Source: Oscillospiraceae bacterium (lineage in GTDB: Bacteria > Bacillota > Clostridia > Oscillospirales > CAG-272). From it: a stretch of DNA of 64,000 nucleotides. The stretch is taken from NCBI GenBank assembly GCA_015065105.1, contig SVQZ01000010.1:1-64000 (forward strand), written 5' to 3'. The number at the start of each line of letters is the position of its first letter. Within the stretch, counting starts at the first letter, position 1. This document shows positions 18,159 through 26,212 of the stretch, one piece after another. Position numbers and translations under genes: made by a program. The notes under the pieces were generated by a model. It saw only the letters and a program-made list of their open reading frames with translations, made no database searches and had not been told where the DNA came from.

Positions 18159-19282
18159 TTATTACAGACGTAGAAGTATTGGTTGTTAAACAGCCCGAAA
18201 TTAAAATGATCGGTGACGGCAGTCAGGATACTGCCGTTGTAAGAGTTACAACAGACACAGGCATTCAGGGTATAGGCGAGGTTGACTCCTCCCCCTATAT
18301 CGTTAAGGCTATCGTTGAATCTCCCGCTTCCCATGAGGTTTGCAGAGGTCTTCGCGATGCGGTTATCGGCATGGATCCCTTCGACGTTGAGGTCATCTGG
18401 CAGAAGATGTACAATTATTCCTACTATTACGGCAGACGAAGCGCCGCTATCCATGCAATGAGCGGTATTGACATTGCTATCTGGGATATCATCGGTAAGG
18501 CTCTCGGCAAGCCGGTACATAAGCTCCTCGGCGGCTCCTTCCGCAATAAGATCAAGGCATACTGCTCCATCCTTATGCCCGAAACCGAAGAAGAAATTGC
18601 AAGAATTTGCGAAACATATCTTCCCATGGGCTTCACAGGCATCAAATGGGGCTGGGGTGCTCTTGGACGTGACGACGAAAAGGACCTTGAGCTCGTAAGA
18701 CTTTGCCGTAAGCATATGGGTGATAAGCCCAAGCTTATGATAGATATCGGCATGAGATGGACAGAATACAAGCAGGCAGTTCGTCTCTGTAATAAGTTCA
18801 GCGAATACGACGTTCACTGGGTTGAAGAGCCCTTCCTTCCCGATGCGGTTGATTTCTATAAGAGACTGACAAAGGACGTTTCCTCTGTAAATATCTCTGC
18901 AGGTGAAGAGCTTGGTACAATGTATGAATTCAACGAGCTTATCAACGGCTGTAATATCGATATTATTCAGCCCGATATGAGCCGTTGCGGAGGTATCACC
19001 GTTGCAAAGAAGGTTATGGATATGGCAATGCTCAAGGGTATTCCCATGATCCCCCATGCATTCAAGACAGGTATTCTTATGTCCGCATCCCTCCAGCTTA
19101 TTGCGGCAACTCCCAACTCTCCCTTCCTTGAGTACTGCTCACAGGAAACGGTTCTTTCCAAGAATCTCGTTAAGCATCATTTCCAGATAGACTCCGAGGG
19201 CTATGTAAACATTCCCGATATCCCCGGCCTCGGCGTTGAGATCGACGAAGAGATAGCAGAAAAGTATTCTGTTAAGATTTAG
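18155..19282 (+). CDS. Enolase-superfamily (mandelate racemase/muconate lactonizing) enzyme, probable sugar-acid dehydratase
   Basis: The product has 375 residues with the N-terminal capping domain and the C-terminal barrel. Metal ligands appear as D197 (MIDIGMRW), E224 (HWVEEPFLPD) and E251 (ISAGEEL). Catalytic candidates are K164, in an IKWG sequence rather than the usual KxK, and H301 (IPHAFKTG). The His at the end of the seventh strand and the GGIT..K segment fit the acid-sugar dehydratase branch. It is coupled to the upstream dehydrogenase. The non-canonical second position after K164 makes the substrate hard to guess; racemase activity is less likely. Confidence 0.82.
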   Translation: MIITDVEVLVVKQPEIKMIGDGSQDTAVVRVTTDTGIQGIGEVDSSPYIVKAIVESPASHEVCRGLRDAVIGMDPFDVEVIWQKMYNYSYYYGRRSAAIHAMSGIDIAIWDIIGKALGKPVHKLLGGSFRNKIKAYCSILMPETEEEIARICETYLPMGFTGIKWGWGALGRDDEKDLELVRLCRKHMGDKPKLMIDIGMRWTEYKQAVRLCNKFSEYDVHWVEEPFLPDAVDFYKRLTKDVSSVNISAGEELGTMYEFNELINGCNIDIIQPDMSRCGGITVAKKVMDMAMLKGIPMIPHAFKTGILMSASLQLIAATPNSPFLEYCSQETVLSKNLVKHHFQIDSEGYVNIPDIPGLGVEIDEEIAEKYSVKI

Positions 19283-19287
19283 AAGAA

Positions 19288-19313
19288 CAACCCTTGCGGA
19301 AATGCAAGGGTTG
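19288..19313 (+). terminator. Perfect hairpin after the dehydratase gene, weak terminator
   Basis: CAACCCTTGC/GCAAGGGTTG is a perfect 10-bp stem with a 6-base loop. The following TGATATT is not a good T-run, so read-through into tcdA is possible. Confidence 0.5.
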
Positions 19314-19333
19314 ATATTAAATGAGGAAATATA

Positions 19334-20020
19334 ATGGAAAATTGGCTTTCGCGGGAAACTGCGCTTATAGGAGAGGAAGCAGTAGAACGCTTAAAAAAAA
19401 GCTCGGTGCTTATATTCGGTATAGGCGGTGTGGGCGGATACTGCGTTGAGGCTCTTGCAAGAGCGGGAGTGGGTGCTCTTACCCTTGTTGACCATGACAG
19501 AGTGGGAATAACAAACCTCAACCGTCAGATAATAGCAACAATATCGACCCTTGATATGCCTAAGACCGAGGCAGCGGCGAGGAGAATAACGGATATAAAT
19601 CCCGAATGCAAAGTAAAATGCGTAACGGAATTTGCCGAAGCGGGAAATATTGCAGCTATAATTGAAGATGCAGAGCCCGATTATATAATCGATGCCATAG
19701 ACTGCGTTACCTCAAAGCTTCTTATTGCAGAGTATGCCGTGTCTCATTCGATTCCTCTTATATCCTCAATGGGTACCGGTAACAAATTAGATCCCGAAAA
19801 GCTGAAAATTGTCGATATTTCCAAAACTCACACCTGCCCCCTTGCCCGCGTTATGCGAAGAGAATTAGGGCAGAGGGGAATAAAGCATTTAACAGTTCTG
19901 TTCAGCGAGGAGCCTCCTGTTAAGGTGGGTATGAGGACACCTGCCTCCGTATCCTTTGTCCCCTCGTCTGCAGGACTTATGATAGCAGGCTACTGTATCA
20001 GAAAAATGATAGAGGTATAA
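19334..20020 (+). CDS. tcdA: tRNA threonylcarbamoyladenosine dehydratase (TcdA/CsdL, ThiF-HesA fold)
   Basis: The product has 228 residues of the E1-like family. Visible are SSVLIFGIGGVGGYCVEALARAG (ATP-binding Rossmann loop), DHDRVGITNLNRQ, DAIDCVTSKL, SSMGTGNKLDP and the late TPASVSFVPSSAGLMIAG. These match TcdA rather than MoeB or ThiF, since there is no rhodanese domain and the length is typical. The enzyme cyclises t6A37 to ct6A in tRNA with ATP. It is followed 2 bases later by a second tRNA-modification gene. GAGGAAAT lies 5-6 bases before the ATG. Confidence 0.9.
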   Translation: MENWLSRETALIGEEAVERLKKSSVLIFGIGGVGGYCVEALARAGVGALTLVDHDRVGITNLNRQIIATISTLDMPKTEAAARRITDINPECKVKCVTEFAEAGNIAAIIEDAEPDYIIDAIDCVTSKLLIAEYAVSHSIPLISSMGTGNKLDPEKLKIVDISKTHTCPLARVMRRELGQRGIKHLTVLFSEEPPVKVGMRTPASVSFVPSSAGLMIAGYCIRKMIEV

Positions 20021-20022
20021 TA

Positions 20023-20574
20023 ATGATAGATCTTTTAACTTTACACAAGCAGTTTTTGATTCCCCATATCAAGGAGGGAGACACGGTTGCCGATTTTACC
20101 ATGGGTAACGGTCATGATACCCTATGGCTTTCACGGCAGGTGGGAGAATCGGGCAGAGTATATGCCTTTGACATTCAGGCGCAGGCAATAGAATCCACCG
20201 CAAAATTTCTTGAGGAAAACAAAGCACCTGAAAATTATACCCTCATTCATGATTCCCATGCCAATGCAAGAGAGTATATAAAGGAAAAGATAAAAGCAGG
20301 AGTTTTTAATCTCGGATATCTTCCCGGAGGGGATAAGAGTATAACCACTAAGCGTGATTCCACCCTTATGGCGGTAGAGGCGGCAATAGAGCTTCTTGAT
20401 AATGACGGTATTGTTCTTATAGCCGTTTATCCCGGCCATGACGAAGGAACGGTAGAGGGAAATCTCCTCTATGAAATGCTGAGTCAAATATCCAGATTCA
20501 AGCTTTGCATTTCGCAGTTCAAGATAATCAATTCTCCCACCTCACCCTTCTTTTATATGATAGAGAGTAAATAA
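20023..20574 (+). CDS. mnmM: MnmM-type (YtqB) class I SAM methyltransferase
   Basis: The product has 183 residues. Motif I reads DFTMGNGHDTLWLS, then VYAFDIQ, and the family hallmark FNLGYLPGGDKSITT is present, followed by YPGHDEG. This is the PF06962 family; B. subtilis YtqB (MnmM) methylates the aminomethyl group of 2-thiouridine at tRNA position 34. The gene is 2 bases from tcdA, which also acts on the tRNA anticodon loop, so a small tRNA-modification operon is likely. It ends inside a strong terminator. Confidence 0.82.
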   Translation: MIDLLTLHKQFLIPHIKEGDTVADFTMGNGHDTLWLSRQVGESGRVYAFDIQAQAIESTAKFLEENKAPENYTLIHDSHANAREYIKEKIKAGVFNLGYLPGGDKSITTKRDSTLMAVEAAIELLDNDGIVLIAVYPGHDEGTVEGNLLYEMLSQISRFKLCISQFKIINSPTSPFFYMIESK

Positions 20575-20605
20575 ATATCCACCCATCGGGTGGATATTTA
20601 TCTTT
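20573..20605 (+). terminator. Terminator of tcdA-mnmM, overlapping the stop codon
   Basis: AAATATCCACCC/GGGTGGATATTT is a 12-bp perfect stem with a 3-base loop, followed by ATCTTTAT. It separates convergent genes and can work in both directions. Confidence 0.8.
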
Positions 20606-20683
20606 ATATTATAGAAAATTGCTCCGTTTCGTGTGAATCGTTTACAGTAAGGAAAGGAACGGGATCCGGAGTGCCGGGAGGCG
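20606..20683. repeat. Short dispersed repeat, third relative of the 50/60 kb island-end repeats
   Basis: It contains AAATTGCTCCGTTTCGTGTG followed by A-T-C-GTTTAC. Related segments occur at 50141-50161 and 60708-60730 (ATTTG...TTTCGTGTGAG.TGTTT). All three lie directly downstream of genes. The similarity is partial and was judged by eye. Confidence 0.45.
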
Positions 20684-22411
20684 CTATTCATCAAAATTCA
20701 TCAATATTTTAACAGCCTGTGCTCTGCTTACGTTCATTTTAGGAGCAAGTATCTCTTTTTGAAGATCCACCGAGCCTAAAATATTATTTGTAATTGCCCA
20801 GCAGATCGGCTGAACTGCCCAGCTTGAAATATCCCTATGATCGATGAAGCTTTCGTGAACCGAAAGATAAACATCCTTTACGTCCTTGTATCTGTAAAGT
20901 ATCGTTGCAAGCGCCTGTCGGGTAAGGGGTTCACCTGTGCCGAATCTTCCGTTCGGTTTTCCCTTGATGATTCCTTCGGCATATGCCCAATTTACCGCCT
21001 CGGAGAACCAGTCCTTTTCCTCTACGTCATTAAAGGGGGCAGCATCGTATTCACCTAACTTTGCACCGCTTATCCTCGCAAGAACAGTAACCATCTGCTC
21101 TCTTGTAAGGAAATTATATGGGTTAAATTCATGTTTTTCATTACCCTGAACATATCCTTTTTTAACGCAATACTCCAAGCCCTTTGCATACCATGCGTTT
21201 TCATCCGTATCAATAAAGGGAGATTCATATTCGAGAATGGGTATCGGTATCGCTTCGGACTGCTCTCCGCAGTCATAACAGAAGGATATCTTATAGCCTT
21301 CGTTTTCATAGCTCGGAGGTTCGATTATTATCCATTCATTGAAGATATGTCCTGAGGATGGAATGACTATTTTATAGGAATTAGCACAGAGAGAGCAGGT
21401 ATAACGTTCATAACCGTTATTTATACAGTCGGCTATATGTCTTTCGGTCATTTCGTATTGATGATCGCAGGGCTCTCGGTCATATGCCCAGTCAACTGCG
21501 GGAATATTACATATTTTACTTACAGTATAGTTATGGGATAATTCTATCTCACCGTTACCGTTACTCGAAAAGCCAACTGTAAGATAACCGCTTTCGATAT
21601 CATTTAAACCCCTGAGGTCAACGTCCCAATAAGGGTATATATCATTTTTGATATCACCATAGCATTTGTCATTTATATATACACTGTAGCCGAGGGAAGC
21701 GTTCTTTTTGATATCAAAGCTTAAGCCCCCTGTGATATCGATGAGCTCGTATGCGTTTTGTATTGGATATTCTACAAGAGGCATTATATTAGAATTATCC
21801 TGCTTAGTGAAACGCCATTCACGTCCGAGATTTCCTTTTTCATCTGTGCTTTTGCCGTCATAATATACTATAGAAACCGATGCCTCGACATTGCTCTTAT
21901 TGTAGCCGGTTTTTTCCGTCTTCACCGTAACGCAAAGTCCTTTGCTTCCTATAGGCATCAGATTGCGAAGACCGTTGGTCCTGTGCGTCCAGTCATCGCC
22001 GATACCGGTTTCTGTTTCGAAATCGTAAAGTTCGGTTATCGGTGCCTCGGTCCATAAAAATGAAAAGTTGTCTCCGTAATTAAGCTCGAAGCTTTCTTCG
22101 GGCTCGATAAGAATGCTTAAAGAGTCAAGCGGTGAGCTTTTCGTGAAGGTGAGCGCCGTTACGGGGTAAGCGCCGGGGAAGGTGTCATAATCGGGGATCG
22201 TAACCGCTATTTTTGAATCCTTTGTAGCGGTGAAATAAAAGCCCTCGTCCTTGATGATTCCGTTGGGACTTATGATCTGATGGGATGTTGAAGAAAACTT
22301 TGCTCCCATTCCCCTCCAGGGCGTCTCTTCTGCAGAGGAGGGAAAAACGCCAAGCGGCAGCAATACCGCTAACAATGTCAATAAACCGATAAAGATCTTG
22401 CTTTTTTTCAT
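20684..22411 (-). CDS. Secreted SLH-domain surface protein
   Basis: The product has 575 residues. A signal peptide (1-28) is followed by about 280 residues of beta-rich sequence with no family I recognise. A short Cys-rich element of the kind often seen before SLH domains comes next (CDHQYEMTERHIADCINNGY...CSLCANSY, then GHIFNEW, CYDCGEQSE). Three SLH repeats close the protein (about 385-575: AWYAKGLEYCVKKGYVQGN, LTREQMVTVLARISG, LTRQALATILYRY, SRAQAVKILM). AGGAGGT precedes the ATG. It is presumably held on the wall by its C-terminus. The ligand is unknown. Confidence 0.8.
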   Translation of the reverse strand: MKKSKIFIGLLTLLAVLLPLGVFPSSAEETPWRGMGAKFSSTSHQIISPNGIIKDEGFYFTATKDSKIAVTIPDYDTFPGAYPVTALTFTKSSPLDSLSILIEPEESFELNYGDNFSFLWTEAPITELYDFETETGIGDDWTHRTNGLRNLMPIGSKGLCVTVKTEKTGYNKSNVEASVSIVYYDGKSTDEKGNLGREWRFTKQDNSNIMPLVEYPIQNAYELIDITGGLSFDIKKNASLGYSVYINDKCYGDIKNDIYPYWDVDLRGLNDIESGYLTVGFSSNGNGEIELSHNYTVSKICNIPAVDWAYDREPCDHQYEMTERHIADCINNGYERYTCSLCANSYKIVIPSSGHIFNEWIIIEPPSYENEGYKISFCYDCGEQSEAIPIPILEYESPFIDTDENAWYAKGLEYCVKKGYVQGNEKHEFNPYNFLTREQMVTVLARISGAKLGEYDAAPFNDVEEKDWFSEAVNWAYAEGIIKGKPNGRFGTGEPLTRQALATILYRYKDVKDVYLSVHESFIDHRDISSWAVQPICWAITNNILGSVDLQKEILAPKMNVSRAQAVKILMNFDE

Positions 22412-22534
22412 GGTTATTACCTCCTATATTAAGTTCTATGTTAATTTTATTACAAAGTAACAAAAAAGTCAATGGATTGTGTAAATATTTGTAAAATGCG
22501 CAGATAAAATAAAAGGTACGGTATAAAATTTATC

Positions 22535-22563
22535 TTGACATAAGACCAATTAGACTATATAAT
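22535..22563 (+). promoter_or_regulatory. Sigma-A promoter for the SIS-HAD operon
   Basis: TTGACA (22535-22540) and TATAAT (22558-22563) are exactly 17 bases apart, 38 bases before the ATG at 22601. Confidence 0.88.
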
Positions 22564-22600
22564 TTGTATTAATAATATTTATTATATGCGAGGAAAGAAA

Positions 22601-23986
22601 ATGATAGATAGCTTAAGAATGAAAAATCGACTTTTCGATTATACAAAGGAATGCGCAGAGGCGGTACAGAAAACCGATTTTGAAGTATTAAGAGACATAG
22701 CAAAGATTATTCTTGAAACAAAAAACACGGGAGCTAAGATATTTACCGCAGGAAACGGAGGATCTGCAGCAACGGCATCCCATATCTGCAATGACCTGGC
22801 AAAGGGATGCAGAGTTTATGACCGCGTTGGCTTTAAAGCAGAATGCCTTGCCGATTCCACCGCAGTTGTTACCTGCCTTGCAAACGATTTCTCTTATGAT
22901 GAGATTTTTGAAATAATGCTTAAGACCAAGGCGAAAAAGGGTGATGTGCTTCTTATGTTTTCGGGAAGCGGTAATTCTCCCAATGTCGTACGTGCCGCAG
23001 AATATGCACAGAAGATGGGCGTTACTACCGTTGGCTTCCTCGGCCGTGACGGCGGTAAGCTCAAGGGCTTCTGTGATTACTACGTAATAGCTCCCACCGA
23101 TTCGATGGAAATGCTTGAGGATATGCATATGCTCTACGTTCATGCCCTTGTGGTTGCTATACGCGAGGAATTGAAGCTTATGTGGGATATGGAGATAGTT
23201 AAGCCCTTAAAGGAGGGTAATTTCAAAACAGCACTTTTTGATTTCGACGGTACAGTAAGCCTTATCAGAAGCGGTTGGCAGGATATTATGATCCCATATT
23301 TCATCGAGGTCCTCTCCGAAGTTGCAAAGGACGAAACAAAGGAAGAAATAACACAGATAGTTCGTGACTTTGTTGATACTCTCACAGGCAAGCAGACCAT
23401 TTTCCAATGTATGCGCCTTGACGAGGAGGTTGTAAAGCGCGGCGGTGAGCACCGAGACCCCGTTGAGTATAAGAGAGAATATTTAAGACGTCTTGAAATA
23501 CATATAAAAGAAAGAAAAGAAGGACTTGAAAAGGGTACGGTTAAGCGCGAGGAGCTTGTAGTCCCCGGTTGCATAGAGTTTGTATATGCCTTGAGAGAAA
23601 AGGGTATCAAGTGTTATCTTGCCAGCGGTACCGATGAAAAAGACGTGCTCTACGAGGCAGGACTTTTAGGTCTTGACGAGGTTTTTGAAGGCCATATATA
23701 CGGAGCTCATGATTATATGACAGACTGCTCAAAGGAGCTTGTTATCAAATCTCTTATTAACGAAGGCGGTATCAAGCCCGAGGAGCTCATCTCCTTTGGT
23801 GACGGCTACGTTGAAATAGAGCTCGTTGCTGATATCGGCGGTTATACAGTCGGAGTTGCCACAGATGAGGAAAGACATGAAGGGATCAACGAATGGAAGC
23901 GCAACCGCTTGCTTTCTGCGGGTGCGTCGATGATAATTCCCGATTTTGCAGATTATAAGAGATTGATAGATTATATTACAGAGTAA
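22601..23986 (+). CDS. Fusion of GmhA-like SIS isomerase and HAD phosphatase
   Basis: The product has 461 residues. Residues 1-195 are a SIS domain close to sedoheptulose-7-phosphate isomerase GmhA (FTAGNGGSAATASH near 48-61, LMFSGSGNSPNV). Residues about 208-461 are a HAD hydrolase with DFDGT at D214, a helical cap, LASGTDEKDV, and the metal-binding GDGYVEIEL. In heptose pathways GmhA and the phosphatase GmhB are usually separate, so this joins two steps. I start at the ATG at 22601 (GAGGAAAG upstream); an ATG at 22586 would place the ribosome site inside the frame. First gene of a three-gene operon. Confidence 0.85.
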   Translation: MIDSLRMKNRLFDYTKECAEAVQKTDFEVLRDIAKIILETKNTGAKIFTAGNGGSAATASHICNDLAKGCRVYDRVGFKAECLADSTAVVTCLANDFSYDEIFEIMLKTKAKKGDVLLMFSGSGNSPNVVRAAEYAQKMGVTTVGFLGRDGGKLKGFCDYYVIAPTDSMEMLEDMHMLYVHALVVAIREELKLMWDMEIVKPLKEGNFKTALFDFDGTVSLIRSGWQDIMIPYFIEVLSEVAKDETKEEITQIVRDFVDTLTGKQTIFQCMRLDEEVVKRGGEHRDPVEYKREYLRRLEIHIKERKEGLEKGTVKREELVVPGCIEFVYALREKGIKCYLASGTDEKDVLYEAGLLGLDEVFEGHIYGAHDYMTDCSKELVIKSLINEGGIKPEELISFGDGYVEIELVADIGGYTVGVATDEERHEGINEWKRNRLLSAGASMIIPDFADYKRLIDYITE

Positions 23987-24009
23987 TTCAGCACAAAAGG
24001 AGAAAAACC

Positions 24010-24990
24010 ATGCCGTTCGAAAAATTTGACAGAAGTCAGTTGAATATTTTACCCTTGAACGAGAGAATACATGACGTAGATCTTGCAAAGGTTTTCAAGG
24101 ATCCCGCAGATCATACCCCCGATTTTACCCACCGCGATCTTCCCGAGCTTGCAAAGTCTGTGTGGGAGGCAAGAAGAAAACACGATGCCGCCGTGCTTAT
24201 GATGTACGGAGCCCACGTTATCAGAACCGGTAATGCCGGATATATGATAGAGATGATGAAAAAGGGTCTTATTACCCATTTTGCAACCAATGGTGCAGGC
24301 TCTATCCATGATTATGAATTTGCTATGATAGGCGAGACCTGTGAAAGTGTTGCAAAATATATTTCCGAGGGTCAGTTCGGTCTCTGGAAGGAGACGGGTA
24401 TCATCAACGATATCATAGAAGAGGCGGCAAAGGAGGATCTCGGCTGGGGTGAAGCTATAGGCAGATATATCTGGGAGAATAATTTCCCCAACCGTGAAAA
24501 GAGCGTTCTTGCCATGGGCTATCATTTAGGAGTTCCCTGTACCGTTCATATCGGTATAGGAAACGATATTATCCATGAGCATCCCAACTGCAACGGTGCG
24601 GCAATGGGTATCTGCTCTTACAATGATTTTCTTATATATGCGCAGAGTGTTACCAAGCTTGAGCACGGAGCATTTCTCAATTTCGGCTCGGCTGTAGCAG
24701 GCCCCGAGGTTTACCTTAAAGCACTTGCAATGGCAAGAAACGTTGCTCATCAGAGAGGGGAAAGGATCACAGACTTTACAACAGCAGTTTTCGATCTCCT
24801 TGAGATACCCGAGGATTCGGAGCATTCAGCAGCACCTCCGAAATCCGATCCCCGCTACTATTTCCGCCCCTGGAAGACCATTCTTGCAAGAACGGTTGCC
24901 GACGGCGGCAGGAGCTATTATATCAGAGGCGAGCATCAGAGAACCGTACCCGCGCTTTGTAAGATGGTTATGGATATGGATAAGGAGTAA
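24010..24990 (+). CDS. Deoxyhypusine-synthase-like protein
   Basis: The product has 326 residues. The sequence AAVLMMYGAHVIRTGNAGYMIEMMKKGLI, then ATNGAGSIHDYEFAMIG, VPCTVHIGIGNDIIH, FLNFGSAVAGPEVYLKALAMARN, and an ending IRGEHQRTVPALC resemble bacterial proteins annotated as the deoxyhypusine-synthase family. Those have the NAD-binding fold, but bacteria lack eIF5A, so true deoxyhypusine synthesis is not expected. Its place between a heptose-type isomerase/phosphatase and a heptose-type kinase suggests a role in modifying the same sugar. The family call comes from memory of the motifs and should be checked. Confidence 0.55.
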   Translation: MPFEKFDRSQLNILPLNERIHDVDLAKVFKDPADHTPDFTHRDLPELAKSVWEARRKHDAAVLMMYGAHVIRTGNAGYMIEMMKKGLITHFATNGAGSIHDYEFAMIGETCESVAKYISEGQFGLWKETGIINDIIEEAAKEDLGWGEAIGRYIWENNFPNREKSVLAMGYHLGVPCTVHIGIGNDIIHEHPNCNGAAMGICSYNDFLIYAQSVTKLEHGAFLNFGSAVAGPEVYLKALAMARNVAHQRGERITDFTTAVFDLLEIPEDSEHSAAPPKSDPRYYFRPWKTILARTVADGGRSYYIRGEHQRTVPALCKMVMDMDKE

Positions 24991-24992
24991 TT

Positions 24993-26018
24993 ATGGATCT
25001 TAATAAAATCTATTCTGCTTTTGAGCATATAAAAGAAAAGAAAATTCTTGTTCTCGGCGACTACTGTCTTGACAAGTACGTATATTCGGATCCCGCCGAG
25101 GACGATATCTCCCTTGAGACCGGCATGACCGCATGGCAGATATACGGTAAAAAGATGGCTGCAGGTGCGGCAGGAACAATTACAAATAATATCCGCGCTT
25201 TGGGTGCAGAGACCATCTGTGTCGGAATAGTCGGTGATGACGGTGAGGGCTACGACCTTCTGAAGGAGCTTAAGAAGATAGGCGCGGACACCCGTTATAT
25301 TATCGTATCCGATGAGATAACAACAGCAACCTATTTAAAGACCATGCGTAAGCAGGAGAACGGTGAATACAAAGAGGATACCCGTCTTGATTTCCGTAAC
25401 CGTTCCATTACCTCCGAGGCGCTTTTCGACCGCCTTGCCGAAAACTTTGAAAAGGCTATAGAAGAAGCTGACGGAGTTATCGTATCCGACCAGTTCTTTG
25501 AGAGAAATTCGGGTGTGGTAGGGGATTATCTTCGTATTAAGATCAACGAATATGCAAAGAAATACGATATTCCCTTCCTTGTGGATTCCCGTGCCTTCGC
25601 CCGTGAATACAAGGGGATGTACATAAAGTGCAATAACTACGAGCTTATGAAATACTGCGGTGCAAAGGGCGATCCCGAAAATCTCGATGACGTTCTTTGC
25701 GGCGGTATGGAAATGAAGAACGAGGTCGAGCATTCAATCTTTATTACCTGTAATAAAGACGGTATCAAGGTATTCGAGGATGAGATACATCATGTTCCCA
25801 CGTATCCCGTTTCGGGCGAAATTGACGTGACAGGTGCGGGGGATGCCTCCAATGCGGGAATTATAATTTCCCTTGCTCTCGGACTTTCTCCCACAGAGGC
25901 GGCAATGATTGCCTGCTGTGTTTCCTCCATCACCATTCAGCAGCTGGGCACTACAGGTACCGCTACCGTTGAGGGCGTAAAGCAAAGACTTGTTACGGTA
26001 AACGATATGATGAAATGA
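24993..26018 (+). CDS. PfkB-family sugar kinase, heptose-7-phosphate-kinase (RfaE/HldE N-domain) type
   Basis: The product has 341 residues. The ribokinase fold is clear: ILVLGDYCLDKYVY at the start, the GG-like region KKMAAGAAGTITNNI, IVGDDGEGYDL, and the anion-hole/base motif DVTGAGDASNAG with catalytic D284. The first 100 residues are closest to HldE/RfaE kinases (D-glycero-D-manno-heptose-7-phosphate 1-kinase). There is no cytidylyltransferase domain. It follows the previous gene by 2 bases, so isomerase, phosphatase and kinase are one transcript. Confidence 0.78.
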   Translation: MDLNKIYSAFEHIKEKKILVLGDYCLDKYVYSDPAEDDISLETGMTAWQIYGKKMAAGAAGTITNNIRALGAETICVGIVGDDGEGYDLLKELKKIGADTRYIIVSDEITTATYLKTMRKQENGEYKEDTRLDFRNRSITSEALFDRLAENFEKAIEEADGVIVSDQFFERNSGVVGDYLRIKINEYAKKYDIPFLVDSRAFAREYKGMYIKCNNYELMKYCGAKGDPENLDDVLCGGMEMKNEVEHSIFITCNKDGIKVFEDEIHHVPTYPVSGEIDVTGAGDASNAGIIISLALGLSPTEAAMIACCVSSITIQQLGTTGTATVEGVKQRLVTVNDMMK

Positions 26019-26083
26019 TCAAGGAAGCCGCGGTATATATTTTTCAAAGCTAATTAAAATAACATTTAATTCTATAAAGTAGA

Positions 26084-26112
26084 GATCCGCCGAAAGATCG
26101 GCGGATTCTTCA
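26084..26112 (+). terminator. Terminator of the SIS-HAD/DHS-like/PfkB operon
   Basis: ATCCGCCG/CGGCGGAT is an 8-bp stem with loop AAAGAT, followed by TCTTCATTT. Confidence 0.65.
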
Positions 26113-26212
26113 TTTAAATATATCTTTTCAGCTGTGCTTTTGCTCTCTGCCGTACAAAGTACGCAGACGAGAACGTGATCACGTCTTCTGCATCTTACTG
26201 CAGAAACCGTTT

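Noticed and set aside
17978-19057. 359-codon minus-strand open frame
   Set aside because: It is the shadow of the enolase-superfamily gene, whose catalytic residues are clear.
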